From the NCBI RefSeq assembly GCF_044003965.1, contig NZ_JBAWKC010000001.1, forward strand, positions 992,001 through 1,056,000: DNA of 64,000 nucleotides, written 5' to 3'. Position numbers and translations under genes: made by a program. The stretch comes from Yeosuana aquiaggeris. Its GTDB lineage: Bacteria > Bacteroidota > Bacteroidia > Flavobacteriales > Flavobacteriaceae. Below the pieces are notes generated by a model, which saw only the letters and a list, made by a program, of their open reading frames with translations, was not told the origin of the DNA and did no database searches. Numbering within the stretch: position 1 is the first letter of the stretch; each line of letters starts with the position of its first letter. Shown here one piece after another: positions 8,189 through 16,665 of this stretch.

Positions 8189-10318
8189 ATGGCAGTTTTA
8201 AATAAAATCAGACAACGTTCCCTTTTTTTAATAATCGTTATTGCTCTTGCGCTTTTTTCTTTTGTACTAGCAGATCTATTTAAAAACGGTGATGCACTTT
8301 CCGCAAAATCGCAAAATACCGTTGGAACCATCAATGGAAAAGATATAACGCGTACGGAATTTTTGCAAAAGGTGGAGGTAGCACAAAAGCAAGCAGGTCC
8401 TTCTGCAACAAATACTCAAGTAATGAATAGAGTATGGGAGCAAGAAGTGAGACAAGCAGTAATGGAAACTCAATTTGAAGAATTAAATATCACAGTTGAA
8501 AAGGATCAAATGAGAGATTTGCTTAAAAATGCCCTGGCAACAAGTCCAGAGTTTTTAAACGAAGCAGGTTTATTTGATGAAAACAAGTTGAATGAGTATA
8601 TCATTAACTTAAAAGAAACTTCGGCAGCAACCTATCAAGAATGGATCAATTATGAAAAATCTTTGGCTTCAAATGCCTTACAGCAAAATTATTTTAATCT
8701 TGTAAAAGCTGGATTAACAGGGACTCTTGAAGAAGGAAAATTTGAACATGGATTAGAAGGTAATAAGGTAGATATTAAGTTTGTGCAAATCCCTTTTTCT
8801 TCTATTCCAGACAGTTCTGTTACCGTTTCTAAAGCTGAAATTAAAAGTTATATTGAGAAGCATAAAGATATGTATAAAGCAGATGCTTCTACAGATATTC
8901 AATATGTTGAATTTAAAGAAGCAGCAACTGTAGAAGATGAAGAAGCAATAAAGAATGGATTAACGGCTTTACTAAATGATCAAGAAGTTTATAATGAAAG
9001 TTCAAAATCTAATGAAACGGTTACTGGCTTTTTGAAAACTGAAAATAATGAAGCTTTTATTAATTCAAATTCAGATATAAAATTTGATGGTCGTTTTGTT
9101 TTTAAATCGGCGTTGCCAACAGCTGTAGCTGATAGTATTTTTAATCTTAATGAAGGACAAATTTATGGTCCTTATAAGGATAATGGCTATTTTAAACTTT
9201 CAAAAGTAGTTGCTGTAAAGCAAATTCCAGATTCTGCTAAGGTTAGACATATATTAATCCCGTTTTTAGGCTCAAGAAGTGCTGATGCAGAAGTAAAACA
9301 AACAGAAGAACAAGCGAAACAAACAGCGGATAGTATTTTAGCTGTTTTAAAAACTGATAAGTCGAAATTCACTGAACTCGTAACGAAATTTTCATCAGAT
9401 AAAGGAAGTGTTGAAAATGAAGGGAGATATGACTGGCATCCATACAATACTATGGTACCAGAATTTAATGATTTTGAATTTGAAGGTAAAGTGGGGGATT
9501 TAGGTGTTGTTAAGACGGTTTTTGGGTTCCATGTGATTGAAATTGAAGGCCAAAAAGACAAGAAGAAAGCGATTCAAGTAGGCACTATTGCTAGAAAAAT
9601 TGAGCCTTCACAAGCTACCGTTGATAAAGTATTTAGAGATGCGTCTAATTTTGAAATTTCAGCTGACACCAAAGATTTTACAGAATTGGCAACTGAAAAT
9701 AAATATGTAGTTCGTCCAGTGAACAGTATTAAAGAATTAGATGAAAACATACCCGGTATAGGTAACCAAAGACAAATTGTGAGATGGGCTTTCAATGAAG
9801 AGACTAAAATAGGAAAGATTAAACGTTTTAATATTCCTTCGGGCTACGCAATTGTGCAATTAGTTGCAAAACGAGAAAAAGGATTAATGACTGTTGAAGA
9901 AGCCACTGTCACAGCCATGCCAGTAATCAGAAAGGAGAAAAAAGCGGCTATTATAAGAAAAAGAGTGAGTGCTACTACGCTTGATGATTTGGCAGCTGCC
10001 GAAAATACTACAGTTAGAACAGCAATGGCAATCAATATGAAGAATCCAACAATATCTGGTGCTGGTAAAGAACCTTTTATTGTAGGAGCGGCTTTTGGTT
10101 TAAAAGAAGGCCAAACCTCAAAACTAATTGATGGTAATAATGGAATCTATATGATTGAGGTAAATAAAATAACGCCAGCTGTTGAGTTAGATAGTTATCA
10201 AGCTGCAGCTAATCAAGTTGAACAACAAAAAATAAATGTTGTTAATACAAGACTATATAATGCGTTAAAAGAAGCTGCAGAGATTGAAGATAACAGAGCA
10301 AAAACTCAGATTCAATAG
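8189..10318 (+). CDS. PpiD/SurA-like peptidyl-prolyl isomerase
   Basis: An inner-membrane-anchored periplasmic foldase that helps outer membrane proteins fold. An N-terminal anchor (about 12-29, LFLIIVIALALFSFVLADLF) is followed by a SurA-N-like chaperone region (TVGTINGKDITRTEFLQ near 45) and a parvulin domain near 345-455 (KVRHILIPF, then FGFHVIEIEGQ). A second, degenerate parvulin-like region may lie further on. At 709 residues it is in the usual range for Bacteroidota SurA_N_3/PpiD proteins. It has its own leader of about 140 bases and ends at a strong hairpin at 10342, so it is probably transcribed separately from the CNNM gene. Confidence 0.92.
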   Translation: MAVLNKIRQRSLFLIIVIALALFSFVLADLFKNGDALSAKSQNTVGTINGKDITRTEFLQKVEVAQKQAGPSATNTQVMNRVWEQEVRQAVMETQFEELNITVEKDQMRDLLKNALATSPEFLNEAGLFDENKLNEYIINLKETSAATYQEWINYEKSLASNALQQNYFNLVKAGLTGTLEEGKFEHGLEGNKVDIKFVQIPFSSIPDSSVTVSKAEIKSYIEKHKDMYKADASTDIQYVEFKEAATVEDEEAIKNGLTALLNDQEVYNESSKSNETVTGFLKTENNEAFINSNSDIKFDGRFVFKSALPTAVADSIFNLNEGQIYGPYKDNGYFKLSKVVAVKQIPDSAKVRHILIPFLGSRSADAEVKQTEEQAKQTADSILAVLKTDKSKFTELVTKFSSDKGSVENEGRYDWHPYNTMVPEFNDFEFEGKVGDLGVVKTVFGFHVIEIEGQKDKKKAIQVGTIARKIEPSQATVDKVFRDASNFEISADTKDFTELATENKYVVRPVNSIKELDENIPGIGNQRQIVRWAFNEETKIGKIKRFNIPSGYAIVQLVAKREKGLMTVEEATVTAMPVIRKEKKAAIIRKRVSATTLDDLAAAENTTVRTAMAINMKNPTISGAGKEPFIVGAAFGLKEGQTSKLIDGNNGIYMIEVNKITPAVELDSYQAAANQVEQQKINVVNTRLYNALKEAAEIEDNRAKTQIQ

Positions 10319-10336
10319 TATAATAAATATATTTAT

Positions 10337-10367
10337 AAAAAAGCCTCAATTTTTGAGGCTTTTTTTA
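10337..10367. terminator. Bidirectional terminator between ppiD and the GHMP kinase gene
   Basis: GCCTCA (10343-10348) pairs with TGAGGC (10354-10359) around a short T-rich loop, flanked by A's on the left and a run of seven T's on the right. It therefore works for ppiD on the plus strand and for the converging GHMP kinase transcript on the minus strand. Confidence 0.85.
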
Positions 10368-10378
10368 TTGGCTATTTT

Positions 10379-11290
10379 TTATAAAATCATATTGCTAAAG
10401 GGTATGATAGTATTATAACCCTTGTTTTTAAAATAAACACCTGGATTTTCTTGTGAGGTTACTAAAATAAAATCACCTCCCCAAGCTCCAAGACTTTTGA
10501 CACAACCTTTAAAGTCATTAAACAATAACTCTTTTATAGGTTTTTGTTCAATAATTTTTGAAATATAATCTTCGTGTAGTATCATTAATGATTCAAATTC
10601 CGATAATGATTTTGAATGAATTAATTTATCAGAAATTTTGCTGATATTATTAATGACTAACTCGTTTGGTTTCTTTGATTTATATTGAGCAATACCCTCG
10701 CGGCTATTTTGTTTTTTATTTAAGTAAACAAAATATAGCTGCTCTTTAAACGAAGGATTAAAATACACTTCTTTAACCAATGGTTTTCCGTTATATAGCT
10801 GATAACTAATAGGCTTATTATGTTGTGCACAGGCTATGTCATAACCGCTACCACCAAAAGTCATTTCTAGTAATTTAAAAGCATCAATATTTGCCCATTG
10901 TGCCATGTTATTGATTAAAGTAGAAGACGTGCCTAATCCCCATTCTTTTTTAAAATCTAAATGTGTGCTTATTTTGAATCCAGAAGGAGAATTTAAAAAA
11001 ACAGGGTTTAGGGTTCTGGCCGTTTTTATGATTTGAATTAATCGTTTTGAAATTTCATTAGTTTCAATTGAAATTTCTGAATGGAAATCATTTATAGAAA
11101 ATTCATTATCATACCAAATTAGGCCGTTCTCGTCGTAACTTGTCCATATAAGTTTTGATGGTGCGATAGGTTCTACTGTTAATGATTGGCCAAACTTAGT
11201 AGGAATGGCAAGAGAAACGGCACCATCAAGAACAACGTATTCTCCTGAAATTAATAATTTACCGTTACTATAGAATGTTTTTGTACTCAA
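10379..11290 (-). CDS. GHMP kinase of the GYDIA family (mevalonate-pathway kinase-like)
   Basis: GHMP kinases phosphorylate small metabolites, including mevalonate and phosphomevalonate. The N-terminal GEYVVLDGAVSLAIPT (about 17-32) and the ATP-binding loop GLGTSSTL (about 117-124) are seen, as is the signature GYDIA near 149, which names a Bacteroidota family found beside HMG-CoA reductase. The 303 residues are usual. Its ATG overlaps the stop of the HMG-CoA reductase gene by 4 bases, so the two are co-translated. The function is most likely a kinase step of isoprenoid synthesis by the mevalonate route, but the exact substrate cannot be read from the sequence. Confidence 0.88.
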   Translation of the reverse strand: MSTKTFYSNGKLLISGEYVVLDGAVSLAIPTKFGQSLTVEPIAPSKLIWTSYDENGLIWYDNEFSINDFHSEISIETNEISKRLIQIIKTARTLNPVFLNSPSGFKISTHLDFKKEWGLGTSSTLINNMAQWANIDAFKLLEMTFGGSGYDIACAQHNKPISYQLYNGKPLVKEVYFNPSFKEQLYFVYLNKKQNSREGIAQYKSKKPNELVINNISKISDKLIHSKSLSEFESLMILHEDYISKIIEQKPIKELLFNDFKGCVKSLGAWGGDFILVTSQENPGVYFKNKGYNTIIPFSNMIL

Positions 11291-12609
11291 TTTTTAATTC
11301 TTAAATTCTGTAAGGCCTCAACCACGGCATTATGAGAAACCGTATGTGTTTTAAAATAATCTACAATAATCGCTTTTTCATAGTCATTAGCCTCAAATTG
11401 ATTTAAAATATTCATCAAATGCATTTTCATATGTCCTTTTTGAATTCCAGTGGTAGTTAAGGATCTTAATGCTGCAAAATTTTGAGCTAAGCCTGCAACA
11501 GCAACAATTTGCATCAGTTCTTTTGCAGAGGGATGATGCAGTAATTCCAAAGCTAGTTTTACTAAAGGATGCAACCCTGTAAGACCACCAACGGTTCCAA
11601 GTGCTAATGGTATTTCCATCCAAAAATAAAAGATACCATTTTCAACTTTAGCATGGGTTAAACTGGAGTATTTACCATTTCTTGAGGCATAGGCATGAAC
11701 ACCGGCTTCAACAGCTCTAAAATCATTCCCTGTGGCTAACACTACCGCATCAATACCATTCATAATACCTTTGTTATGAGTAACCGCGCGATACGGTTCT
11801 ACTTCTGCAATATTCACTGCTTGTACAAATTTTGAAGCAAATTCTTCAGGAGTGATGCCTTTATCTTCATTTAAATCTTCAACTTTACAACTTACTTCAG
11901 CGCGAACTAGACAATCAGGAACATAGTTTGATAAAATACTCATAACAATTTGAATATTCTTTTCTTCTTCTGAGAAATCTTTAAATTCTAAAGCGTCGTT
12001 TTTAAAGGTTTTTGCAAATTGTTCTAAACATGAGTTAATAAAATTAGCACCCATGGCGTCAAGAGTCTCAAACGATACATGAAGTTGATAATAGCCTTTT
12101 ATATCTTGAGTTTTATTTCTTAATTCAATATCAATAATGCCACCGCCGCGTTTCTCCATATTTTTAGTAATGGGCTTAACGTCTTGTAGTAGTTTCGGTT
12201 TTATCGCAGTGAAATAAGATGTCAGGGTATCAACATTTCCATAATACATAAAATGCACCTGACCAATTTTTGTTGTTGAAAGTACTTTAGTTTTAAAGCC
12301 CCCTCTGTCCATCCAAAATTTAGCGGATTTACTGGCTGCTGCAACCACAGAACTTTCCTCAATAGCCATTGGTATGGTATGAAGCTTGTCATTAATCAAA
12401 AAATTAGGAGCAACTCCAAAGGGTAAATAATAATTTGAGATGGTATTTTCAATAAATTCATCATGAAGTTGTTGAATTTTTTGGTCACTATTCCAGTATT
12501 GTTCTAAAATTTGTTTAGCCGACTCATTATTTGCAAAGTAAGTGCTTACAATCCATTCAATTTTTTTTGCCTTTGATAGTTTTGAAAATCCAGAAATCGT
12601 TTTGCTCAT
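11287..12609 (-). CDS. mvaA: Hydroxymethylglutaryl-CoA reductase, class II (degradative-type)
   Basis: This interconverts HMG-CoA and mevalonate. In Flavobacteriia, which use the mevalonate pathway, the class II type enzyme serves biosynthesis despite its degradative name. Visible family features are the N-terminal GFSKLSKAKK, the catalytic Glu in MAIEESSVVAAASK (about 80-93), the NAD(P)-binding and catalytic Asp region DAVVLATGNDFRAVEAG (about 275-290), and the C-terminal His region (HTVSHNAVVEAL) needed for protonating CoA. The 440 residues match the family. It is the first gene of a two-gene unit with the GYDIA kinase, and a -7 box lies just upstream. Confidence 0.96.
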   Translation of the reverse strand: MSKTISGFSKLSKAKKIEWIVSTYFANNESAKQILEQYWNSDQKIQQLHDEFIENTISNYYLPFGVAPNFLINDKLHTIPMAIEESSVVAAASKSAKFWMDRGGFKTKVLSTTKIGQVHFMYYGNVDTLTSYFTAIKPKLLQDVKPITKNMEKRGGGIIDIELRNKTQDIKGYYQLHVSFETLDAMGANFINSCLEQFAKTFKNDALEFKDFSEEEKNIQIVMSILSNYVPDCLVRAEVSCKVEDLNEDKGITPEEFASKFVQAVNIAEVEPYRAVTHNKGIMNGIDAVVLATGNDFRAVEAGVHAYASRNGKYSSLTHAKVENGIFYFWMEIPLALGTVGGLTGLHPLVKLALELLHHPSAKELMQIVAVAGLAQNFAALRSLTTTGIQKGHMKMHLMNILNQFEANDYEKAIIVDYFKTHTVSHNAVVEALQNLRIKN

Positions 12610-12628
12610 TGAGATGTTGTTTAAACAG

Positions 12629-12636
12629 CAAATATA
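12629..12636 (-). promoter_or_regulatory. Candidate -7 box of the mvaA operon
   Basis: Minus-strand TATATTTG matches TAnnTTTG and is 20 bases upstream of the mvaA ATG at 12609. No TTG is visible at the expected -33 distance. Confidence 0.45.
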
Positions 12637-12797
12637 CTACAACTTGATTTTAAATAACACATAGGTTTTAATGTTGAAAATAAATTGCATTTATGTATAA
12701 ATTATAGGTGATTTTTGCATAATTTTTAGTAAACTTGATAACTTTTATGGATAAAGCAATAATTGATTAAATTTGAAAAGATTATTATAATTCATTT

Positions 12798-12836
12798 TAA
12801 TAAATTCAAGTTTTTTTAAGAAGCTTGAATTTATTA
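12798..12836 (+). repeat. Inverted repeat in the leader of the first POT transporter gene
   Basis: A 13-bp perfect inverted repeat (12798-12810 with 12824-12836, centred on AAATTCAAG/CTTGAATTT) with a 13-base loop ends 26 bases before the ATG at 12863. It could be an operator or an RNA hairpin controlling translation of the transporter; it lacks a following T-tract, so a plain terminator is unlikely. Confidence 0.5.
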
Positions 12837-12862
12837 GTATTAATATAAATAAAAATTAATTT

Positions 12863-14233
12863 ATGGCAGCAGCAACCTTACAACCACATCAAAAAGAACT
12901 TTTTGGCCAACCAATTGGCCTTTATTTTTTATTTTTTTCTGAAATGTGGGAACGCTTCTCATATTATGGGATGCGTGCAATTTTAACCTTATACATGGTT
13001 CATGAAACCACCGATAATTTTAATCCAGGATTAGGTTGGACTTCGGGAGAAGCCTTGGCTTTATATGGATGGTATACCATGTTGGTATATGTGGCATCCA
13101 TTCCAGGAGGTTATATAGCGGATAAATTTCTTGGACAAAAAAAATCAGTACTATATGGTGGTTTAATTCTTATTGTAGGACAATCCATTTTGGCAGTTTC
13201 AGCGCCGTGGGCCTTTTATAGTGGGTTGGCTTTAATCATAATGGGTGTTGGTTTACTCAAGCCTAACATCTCTACGATGGTAGGTGGATTATATCAAAAA
13301 GGGGATATAAGAAGAGACCAAGGTTTTACCATATTCTATATAGGAATTAATTTAGGGGCCTTCCTTTCTGCTTTAATTGTTGGATATGTAGGAGAAAAAA
13401 TTGGATGGCATTATGGATTTGGTTTGGCTGGAATTGGTATGACTTTAGGAATGATTGTTTACTACTTAGGTATGCCTTATTTAGCACATGTTGGGAATTT
13501 TATTGGTAAAGATGGTTCTGATGAAGACAAGGCTGCGATGAATAAACCATTAACTGATGTTGAAAAAGACCGTGTAAAAGTCTTATTGATTTCTTTTTTA
13601 ATTGTAATTGTCTTTTGGGGAGCATTTGAGCAAGCTGGTGGATTATTAAACATCTATACACAAGAAAAAACAAACAGAATTTTAGATTTTACCTTACCAT
13701 TAATTGGCAATGAGGTTCCTGCCTCATGGTTTCAATCATTAAATGCCCTATTTATTATTTTGTTTGGAACCACCGTAGCCGCTTACTGGGCGAGGAAAAA
13801 ACTAAAAGGAAAAGAAGCCTCTTCATTGTTCAAAATGGCAATAGGTACCATTATAATGGGTGCCGGATTCTTATTTATGACGGCTGCAGTAGCACAATTT
13901 GAAGCTGAAGGCTCTTCTGCAATGTATTGGTTAGTATTAGCTTACTTGTTCCATACCATTGGAGAATTAAGTATGTCACCAGTGGCATTATCTTTTATTA
14001 CGAAACTAGCGCCACTTAAATATGCTTCTATAATGATGGGCGTTTATTTTGCAATGACAGGTTTGGGTAATAAAGTGGCTGGTATATTGGGCGAAGCTTC
14101 TGAAGGACTGGGAGAATATGTCATTTTCACAGGAATTGCTGTTTTTGCTATTATATTTGGTCTTTTAATAGTGGCCTTATTAAAACCATTAAAGCGTCTT
14201 ACTCATGGTGCAGAAGACGATGAACATCTATAA
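12863..14233 (+). CDS. POT-family proton-dependent oligopeptide transporter
   Basis: An inner-membrane symporter that imports di- and tripeptides with protons. The family signature SEMWERFSYYGMRA is at about 27-40 (ExxERFxYYG), followed by GGYIADKFLGQ near 75 and FYIGINLGAF near 160, and about 12 or more hydrophobic helices fill the 456 residues. Compared with the next gene it lacks about 120 residues, mainly in the loop region after helix 6 and extra helices, so the two are diverged paralogues rather than a recent duplication. It starts 26 bases after an inverted repeat and precedes the second transporter by 25 bases, so they form one unit. Confidence 0.93.
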   Translation: MAAATLQPHQKELFGQPIGLYFLFFSEMWERFSYYGMRAILTLYMVHETTDNFNPGLGWTSGEALALYGWYTMLVYVASIPGGYIADKFLGQKKSVLYGGLILIVGQSILAVSAPWAFYSGLALIIMGVGLLKPNISTMVGGLYQKGDIRRDQGFTIFYIGINLGAFLSALIVGYVGEKIGWHYGFGLAGIGMTLGMIVYYLGMPYLAHVGNFIGKDGSDEDKAAMNKPLTDVEKDRVKVLLISFLIVIVFWGAFEQAGGLLNIYTQEKTNRILDFTLPLIGNEVPASWFQSLNALFIILFGTTVAAYWARKKLKGKEASSLFKMAIGTIIMGAGFLFMTAAVAQFEAEGSSAMYWLVLAYLFHTIGELSMSPVALSFITKLAPLKYASIMMGVYFAMTGLGNKVAGILGEASEGLGEYVIFTGIAVFAIIFGLLIVALLKPLKRLTHGAEDDEHL

Positions 14234-14258
14234 ATGAATTTGATTTATACCGAAGAAT

Positions 14259-16004
14259 ATGTCAACAACTAATAATGAGTTTTTTAAGACCAATGTAATT
14301 GGGCATCCTGCGGGATTATTCGTTTTATTTTTTACAGAAATGTGGGAGCGTTTTTCTTATTATGGGATGCGTGCCTTACTGGTACTTTTCTTAACTACCG
14401 CCATTATGAATGGAGGTTGGGGATGGTCAAATGAGAATGCTCTTGCCCTTTATGGAACCTATACTTCTATGGTTTATCTGACTCCAATTTTAGGAGGATT
14501 TATTGCGGATAGATATATTGGATACAGGTGGGCCGTTGTTATCGGGGCTATTATTATGGCAATTGGAACATTATCAATGGCATTGATTGAACCATTTTAT
14601 ATTTATAGTGGTTTAACCTTGTTAATTGTTGGGAATGGATTCTTTAAACCCAATATGACTTCTATTATTTCACATATGTACAAAGAGCATCCTGAGAAAA
14701 AAGATGGTGCTTTTACCATTTTTTATATGGGCGTCAATGCAGGTGCCTTTTTAGGCATCATGCTTTGCGGTTATATTGGAGAAAAGGTTGGTTGGAATTG
14801 GGGGTTTGGATTAGCAGGCATTTTCATGCTTTTGGGGATGTTACAATTCTATTTTGCGCAAAATATATTTGGTGATGTTGGTAAAAAGCCTGTTAAGGCA
14901 GTGGTTTCTGATATTAAAACTGAAGTAAAATCAGAAGATAAATTAAATCCGTTTACAAGCTTAGATTTAATTATTATAGTCATTATTTCTGTGGCAGGAT
15001 TAGTTTGGATTTTGAATGATCCTTATTCAAAAGTCAGTGGTAATTCATTGTTGGATTTTTCAATGGGTTCAATAGATGGTTCAAACTTTACCATTATGAC
15101 TGCTTTATTGTTGTTGGTTTTCTTGATAGTCAGCAGAATTATGCGTTATACCACTGTAGTAAAAGATCGTATGATAGCGGTTGTTATTTTTGCCTTTTTT
15201 ACTATATTCTTTTGGGCAGCTTTTGAGCAAGCCGGTGGCTCAATGACCATCTTTGCAAAGGACTATACCAATAGGGCGCTGGTTGGTAATTATGCCTTAA
15301 TGTTTAATATATTTAATACCTTATTAACGGTTATTCCTTTAGGGATTATAACTTGGGTATTGTTTAAATTATTCCAACAAACATTTGCAAAATACGCCCT
15401 TTCAAATATCTTCTTAGGGACCAGTTTTCTGATAATTTGGGGAATTGTGATCTGGATGTTAATGAATGAATATTCAAAAACAGAAACTGAAGTTGCGGCT
15501 TCTTGGTTTGGAATATTGAATTCATTCTTTATTATTGCGTTTGCTCCTTTATTTTCAAAAATATGGGAGAGTAAATATAACCCAAGCGGCGCTTTTAAAT
15601 ATGCCTGGGGATTAATTCTTTTAGGTATTGGTTTTGGAACCTTAGCTTATGGAGCAAATTCCATTATACCTGGAGAAACAGTTATTAAGGTAAGTATGGT
15701 TTGGTTAATTTTAGCCTATTTATTTCACACACTGGGTGAATTATGTTTATCGCCTGTAGGACTGTCTTATGTCAGTAAATTAGTGCCGGGAAGAATGATT
15801 GCCTTTATGTTTGGTGTTTGGTATTTGGCCATTGCCATTGGAAATAAAACAGCAGGCTCAATGGGAGGAATGATTGATCAAATTACTGCTGAGTATTCTT
15901 TAACAACCTTTTTCTTAATATTTACTTTAATTCCAATTGGAGGAGGTGTCATATTAATGGTGTTAAATCCAGTGATTAAAAAACTGATGCATGGTGTCCG
16001 TTAA
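14259..16004 (+). CDS. POT-family proton-dependent oligopeptide transporter, longer paralogue
   Basis: This has the same signature as the gene before it (TEMWERFSYYGMRA near 27-40; GGFIADRYIG near 73; FYMGVNAGAF near 157) and a total of 581 residues. The extra length comes from a charged linker (about 208-225, VKAVVSDIKTEVKSEDKLN) followed by two additional helices, the usual bacterial POT arrangement of 14 helices. The motif FEQAGGS near 323 is part of the substrate-site region in helix 7. It ends just before a strong terminator at 16035. Two different peptide transporters in one operon suggest growth on protein-rich substrates. Confidence 0.93.
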   Translation: MSTTNNEFFKTNVIGHPAGLFVLFFTEMWERFSYYGMRALLVLFLTTAIMNGGWGWSNENALALYGTYTSMVYLTPILGGFIADRYIGYRWAVVIGAIIMAIGTLSMALIEPFYIYSGLTLLIVGNGFFKPNMTSIISHMYKEHPEKKDGAFTIFYMGVNAGAFLGIMLCGYIGEKVGWNWGFGLAGIFMLLGMLQFYFAQNIFGDVGKKPVKAVVSDIKTEVKSEDKLNPFTSLDLIIIVIISVAGLVWILNDPYSKVSGNSLLDFSMGSIDGSNFTIMTALLLLVFLIVSRIMRYTTVVKDRMIAVVIFAFFTIFFWAAFEQAGGSMTIFAKDYTNRALVGNYALMFNIFNTLLTVIPLGIITWVLFKLFQQTFAKYALSNIFLGTSFLIIWGIVIWMLMNEYSKTETEVAASWFGILNSFFIIAFAPLFSKIWESKYNPSGAFKYAWGLILLGIGFGTLAYGANSIIPGETVIKVSMVWLILAYLFHTLGELCLSPVGLSYVSKLVPGRMIAFMFGVWYLAIAIGNKTAGSMGGMIDQITAEYSLTTFFLIFTLIPIGGGVILMVLNPVIKKLMHGVR

Positions 16005-16034
16005 TCGAATAAATAGTTAAAAAATATAAAAAAT

Positions 16035-16057
16035 GCTTCTTTTAAGAAGCGTTTTTT
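16035..16057 (+). terminator. Terminator of the POT transporter operon
   Basis: GCTTCT (16035-16040) pairs with AGAAGC (16045-16050) through TTTA, extended by AA/TT, followed by GTTTTTTATATTTT. Its presence rules out the ATG at 16033 as a translation start for the following thioredoxin gene. Confidence 0.8.
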
Positions 16058-16110
16058 ATATTTTAGGAACACTTTTTGAAAAGAAATACCTAAATCTTAA
16101 ATTTTCAATA

Positions 16111-16659
16111 ATGAAACAATTAAAATATGTCTTAGTTTTTATAGCTTTTACTTCGCTTCAAGGATTTGCTCAAGAAATTAACTGGTTGTCACTGGAAGAG
16201 GCTGTTGCGCTTCAAAAGAAAGCTCCCAAAAAAATTATGATGGACGTTTATACCAGTTGGTGTGGACCATGTAAAATGCTTGATAGAAATACTTTTCATA
16301 ATGCGGATGTTGTAAACTATGTCAATAAGAATTATTACGCCGTTAAGTTTAATGCTGAAGGAAATGACGTAGTGACATTTAAAGGGAAAACTTATTCAAA
16401 TCCAAATTATAAACCCGAAATGGCCAACAGACGTAATTCGCCTCATCAATTAACAAGTTTTTTTCAGGTAAATGCTTATCCAACCATTGTATTTATGGAC
16501 GAAAAGGCGGATTTATTAGCACCGGTGCGTGGTTATCAAACGGCAACACAACTTGAATTATATTTGAAATTGTTTAAAAAAGATGAGCATAAGATGATGG
16601 ATACCCAAGAAAAATTTAATAATTACTATGCTGCCTTTAAACCAGAATTTAAAGACTAA
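16111..16659 (+). CDS. Periplasmic thioredoxin-fold protein
   Basis: The 182-residue product has a signal peptide (MKQLKYVLVFIAFTSLQGFAQ) and a thioredoxin domain with the redox motif WCGPC at residues 50-54 and the cis-proline segment NAYPTIVF near 127-134. It probably reduces or rearranges disulfides in the periplasm. A long insertion between (EGNDVVTFKGKTYSNPNYK) is typical of the DUF255/thioredoxin_7-like group. I chose the ATG at 16111 because the longer frame from 16033 begins inside the terminator hairpin and would bury the signal peptide. The 3' end converges on comEC with only six bases between stops. Confidence 0.88.
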   Translation: MKQLKYVLVFIAFTSLQGFAQEINWLSLEEAVALQKKAPKKIMMDVYTSWCGPCKMLDRNTFHNADVVNYVNKNYYAVKFNAEGNDVVTFKGKTYSNPNYKPEMANRRNSPHQLTSFFQVNAYPTIVFMDEKADLLAPVRGYQTATQLELYLKLFKKDEHKMMDTQEKFNNYYAAFKPEFKD

Positions 16660-16665
16660 TACTTA

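Noticed and set aside
9187..9561. Minus-strand ORF inside ppiD
   Set aside because: Shadow frame opposite a well-conserved parvulin domain.
16033..16110. Longer start for the thioredoxin gene
   Set aside because: This part is a terminator hairpin of the preceding operon; the ATG at 16111 starts a proper signal peptide.
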